From QZKY01 sp942492925 (lineage in GTDB: Bacteria; Pseudomonadota; Gammaproteobacteria; Burkholderiales; Burkholderiaceae_D), in NCBI GenBank assembly GCA_942492925.1, contig OW818641.1, positions 744,001-808,000 on the forward strand: a DNA stretch of 64,000 nt, in the 5' to 3' direction. The notes below the pieces were generated by a model, which ran no database searches, was not told the DNA's origin, and was given only the letters and a program-made list of their open reading frames with translations. Within the stretch, counting starts at the first letter, position 1. Every line of letters begins with the position of its first letter. Below are positions 61,513 through 64,000 of the stretch, piece by piece. Both the position numbers and the translations under genes were made by a program.

Positions 61513-63037
61513 TCGCAACAAAGCCCTGCTGCTCGCCTTTGCCTCGGGCCTGCTCAGTCTGGGCATGGAAATTATCTGGACGCGGTTGGTGTCGTTTACC
61601 CACCATACCGTGCCGCAATCGTTTGCCTACGTGCTGTTTGCCTACCTGCTCGGCATTGCGTTGGGGGCGCATGTCGGGAAGAAGGTCTGCAATCGCAGCA
61701 ATGGGGACGACAGTCTGTTATGGAAAGTGGCCGGGCAATCGCTGATTTGGTCTTCGGTGTTCGATGTGATCGCCATCGCTATTTATGCTGTTGCCCCGCT
61801 GAATCCGTACGGCGACGCGATTTATCTGCTGACCGTCATTACCCTCTCGGCGGGCATCAAGGGCGTGATTTTCCCCATCGTGCATTACATTGGCTCGATG
61901 CGCGGCGACGATGAACTGGGCGCGTCGATTTCCAATGTCTATGCCGCGAACGTGGCCGGGGCGACCATCGGGCCGTTGTTTGTCGGATTTGTGCTGATGA
62001 ATCTGGTGACCTTGCAGCAAGCGATGGTGATTTGCTCGCTGGCGGCGCTGGTCGTGTGGGCGGTAGTGTCGCGCGCGGCGACGGGCAAGAAGCATCAATG
62101 GTTTGCCGTTCTTTCCTGCGTGGTGTTGTTGCTGGCGCTGGGGTTAGCCGACAAGCACTTGCTGATTCGCGAACTGGTGGCCAATGAAAATGGCCGAGAG
62201 TTAACGGTTGGGTATATCAACGAAAGTCGTCATGGCACGATTCATACGCTCGAAATGCCTGATCGCAGCACGATTGTGTACGGCGAAAACCTGTATGACG
62301 GGAAAATCAACACCAGCCTGACCCATGACATCAACGGCATTTTTCGCGTGTATGCACTGGCGGCGATGCATTCTGCGCCCAGGAAAATTCTCGTCATCGG
62401 GATGAGCGGTGGTTCTTGGGTGGAGGTGATCCGTCATTTCCCGCAGGTGGAAAGCATTGACGTGGTGGAGATCAATCCGAATTATTTGGATCTGGTCAAG
62501 CATCATCAGGAAGTGGCACCACTGCTGGATGACAAACGCGTGAAGATTCACATCACAGACGGACGGAAATATCTGAAGCAGCACAGCAACGAGAAATACG
62601 ATTTGATTGTGATGAACACGACGTGGCACTGGCGCGCGTATAGCGTGCTGCTGCTCGGGCAGGATTTTCTGACGGCCTTGCGCGATTCGCTGGCGCCAGG
62701 CGGCATCGTGGCATTCAATACGACGAGCTCGATGGACGTGTTTCACACGGCCGCACAAACTTTCCCGTTTGCGGGGCTGTATTCCAATTTCGTTTTTGCC
62801 AGCGATCACGACCCGCGAGCGGATTTACGCCAGAATGCGGCGCGCATTGTCGAGGTGGGACGCCGGATGTCCGCGAAACAGGGAACGGATGAGGCAGCGT
62901 TGAACCGGATTGCGTGGAATGTCGCGATGACGCCGATTCTGCTGGAATCCGAGGTGGATTTCAAACGTCCGCCGGAAGTGGTGACGGAGCGGAATATGAT
63001 TACCGAGTATAAGTACGGCAAAGGCTTTCTACACTAG
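61505..63037 (+). CDS. Membrane SpeE-like protein, second half
   Basis: A 510-residue protein: about six membrane helices (residues about 8-220: LAFASGLLSLGMEIIWTRL, SFAYVLFAYLLGIALGAHVG) and a C-terminal SAM-fold domain (about 230-500: ILVIGMSGGSWVEVIRHF, VVEINPNYLDLVKHH). The active-site Asp of true spermidine synthases is replaced: the strand reads DLIVMNTTWHWRAY instead of having DSSDP-like residues. Polyamine synthesis is therefore unlikely; a modified transferase or transporter role is more probable. GGAGGG eight bases before ATG 61505 shows a real start inside the end of the previous gene, so this is a true split and not just a frameshift. Confidence 0.72.
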   Translation: MSDRNKALLLAFASGLLSLGMEIIWTRLVSFTHHTVPQSFAYVLFAYLLGIALGAHVGKKVCNRSNGDDSLLWKVAGQSLIWSSVFDVIAIAIYAVAPLNPYGDAIYLLTVITLSAGIKGVIFPIVHYIGSMRGDDELGASISNVYAANVAGATIGPLFVGFVLMNLVTLQQAMVICSLAALVVWAVVSRAATGKKHQWFAVLSCVVLLLALGLADKHLLIRELVANENGRELTVGYINESRHGTIHTLEMPDRSTIVYGENLYDGKINTSLTHDINGIFRVYALAAMHSAPRKILVIGMSGGSWVEVIRHFPQVESIDVVEINPNYLDLVKHHQEVAPLLDDKRVKIHITDGRKYLKQHSNEKYDLIVMNTTWHWRAYSVLLLGQDFLTALRDSLAPGGIVAFNTTSSMDVFHTAAQTFPFAGLYSNFVFASDHDPRADLRQNAARIVEVGRRMSAKQGTDEAALNRIAWNVAMTPILLESEVDFKRPPEVVTERNMITEYKYGKGFLH

Positions 63038-63147
63038 TTCTGGGTAACAGTGCAGCCGATAGCGGCGTTGCATGGCCTTGCCGTACGTCTTGTCTTGTAC
63101 TGTCTGCGGCGCATGCGCCTTGCTCTCGGCTGCACTGTTACCCAGAA
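63038..63147. repeat. 110-base palindromic element
   Basis: Perfect 22-base arms face each other at 63038-63059 (starting TTCTGGGTAACAGTGCAG) and 63126-63147. The inner 66 bases hold smaller palindromes (GGCGCATGCGCC at 63108-63119, and GTAC...GTAC at 63083-63100). It starts directly after the stop codon of the SpeE-like gene. No target duplication is clear. It could be a MITE-like repeat or a large RNA hairpin closing the transcript. Confidence 0.65.
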
Positions 63148-63297
63148 CAATGACGCCGCAATCGATTTGTGTAACGTTACGCTGATCTCAGTTTTTATTC
63201 GGCAGCGGCAGCGTCTCAAGCGGGTGAAAGGCGGGCGCTAACGAAACTTAGCGATGACATGATGCAGCTCGCGATCTATATCGAGTTTCTTCATGTA

Positions 63298-64000
63298 TCA
63301 CACCACATCGTCGGGCGCGAATTTGCAGGGAACATCGCTGCCGGTCAGTTCGATTTGGAGGGTGGCGTGATTGATCCCGAATCGACGATCCAGATCTTCC
63401 GTCAGCTTCACCAAAAAAGCGTTGCCGGGATGTGTGTCGCACACGACGAGGTGGGCGGTCAGGGCGGTGTCAGTGGTGCTCATGCCCCAGATGTGCAAAT
63501 CATGGACTTCGGCGACTTCCGGCAGACTGGCCAGATAGGCCCTGACCTGATGGGGATCGATGTTTTCCGGGACGCCGTGTAAGGAGAGGTGCAAGGATTG
63601 TCGGAAGAGTCCCCAGGTACCGACCAGAATCACGACAGCAATGATGAGGCTGATGGCCGGATCGAGCCAGCGCCAGCCGGTCCAGATCATGCCAAAGCCT
63701 GCAAGCACCACGCCAACCGAGATGGCAGCATCGGCGAGCATGTGCAAGAATGCGCCGCGCAAATTCAAGTCATGCTTGTGCCCTTTCATGAGCATGAGGG
63801 CAGTGCCGAGATTGATGATGACACCGACGGCGGCCACCCAGATGATCGTGATCTCGTCAACTGCAGCAGGACGAGTCAATCGACGCACGGCTTCCCATGC
63901 GATGCCGCCGACGGCAACCAGCAGCAGCATGGCATTGGCCAGGGCCGCCAGAATCGTGGCGCTTTGCCATCCGAAGGTGAATCGCGGCGTTGGCAGGCGT
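63298..64000 (-). CDS. Cation diffusion facilitator (CDF) metal transporter, C-terminal part
   Basis: The 5' end is beyond the window. The visible 234 residues start RLPTPRFTFGWQSATIL and include a membrane helix (MLLLVAVGGIAWEAVRRL), an internal His/Lys stretch GHKHDLNLRGAFLHMLADAA with the HxxxD metal site of helix V, two more helices and a cytoplasmic C-terminal domain (SLHGVPENIDPHQV, EVHDLHIWGMSTTD, GINHATLQIE). CDF proteins export Zn2+, Co2+ or similar ions in exchange for protons. The metal cannot be set from this part alone. Confidence 0.88.
   Translation of the reverse strand, partial: RLPTPRFTFGWQSATILAALANAMLLLVAVGGIAWEAVRRLTRPAAVDEITIIWVAAVGVIINLGTALMLMKGHKHDLNLRGAFLHMLADAAISVGVVLAGFGMIWTGWRWLDPAISLIIAVVILVGTWGLFRQSLHLSLHGVPENIDPHQVRAYLASLPEVAEVHDLHIWGMSTTDTALTAHLVVCDTHPGNAFLVKLTEDLDRRFGINHATLQIELTGSDVPCKFAPDDVV

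Overview
This window reads as chromosome of a Gram-negative betaproteobacterium, probably in or near the Burkholderiales. The evidence is GroEL/GroES of proteobacterial type with a GGM tail, quinone-linked PyrD, Aat, FadL-like and autotransporter outer-membrane proteins, lipid A modification genes, and many lipoproteins. I cannot name the genus. Most of the region is ordinary chromosome. Both ends cut through a gene: nrdD on the left and a CDF metal transporter on the right.

Left part (1-17 kb): the start of anaerobic ribonucleotide reductase, with its own promoter and a possible NrdR box. Next come a structured stretch that may encode a small RNA, a divergent 7TMR-DISM histidine kinase and response regulator, and two tandem HAF-repeat autotransporters, the second with a stop codon in its leader. 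An M20 amidohydrolase, a YeeE/YedE sulfur-transport pair, a FadL-like porin, a ClC channel, a HAD phosphatase with a CheY-like protein, and groESL under a CIRCE element and a clear promoter follow.

Middle (17-41 kb): a membrane protein of unknown function and a Sel1-repeat protein. Then a persulfide module (CoA-disulfide reductase-rhodanese diverging from a BigR/SqrR-like repressor), a three-lipoprotein operon (CsgG-like, DUF4810, DUF799), a thioesterase, an AEC transporter and a TAXI-type binding protein. A PmrAB-EptA-like lipid A operon comes next, followed by a cyclic-di-GMP group (cNMP-GGDEF, a small partner, HDOD and a nearby HD-GYP protein), exonuclease I and a Lon-like protease.

Right part (41-64 kb): a five-gene operon joins an acyl-CoA synthetase, the E1-alpha, E1-beta and E2 subunits of a 2-oxoacid dehydrogenase and an acyl carrier protein, with no E3. 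After it come aat-pyrD-aldo/keto reductase, an ammonium transporter behind a sigma-54 promoter, and a compact 902-bp element. That element has perfect 21-bp terminal inverted repeats and a 4-bp target duplication, and carries an AbiU2-like HEPN gene. A NUDIX hydrolase, initiator tRNA, a degenerate BLUF protein, a MoxR-VWA operon, a rhodanese with Ser in place of Cys next to cysK, spermidine-synthase-like genes (one split in two) and a 110-bp palindromic repeat complete the window.

The best candidates for something undescribed are the HEPN-carrying element at 51074-51975, the dehydrogenase-ACP operon at 41560-46792, the degenerate BLUF and rhodanese proteins, and the possible small RNA at 657-773. 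All functional calls come from reading the sequence; no database search was run.
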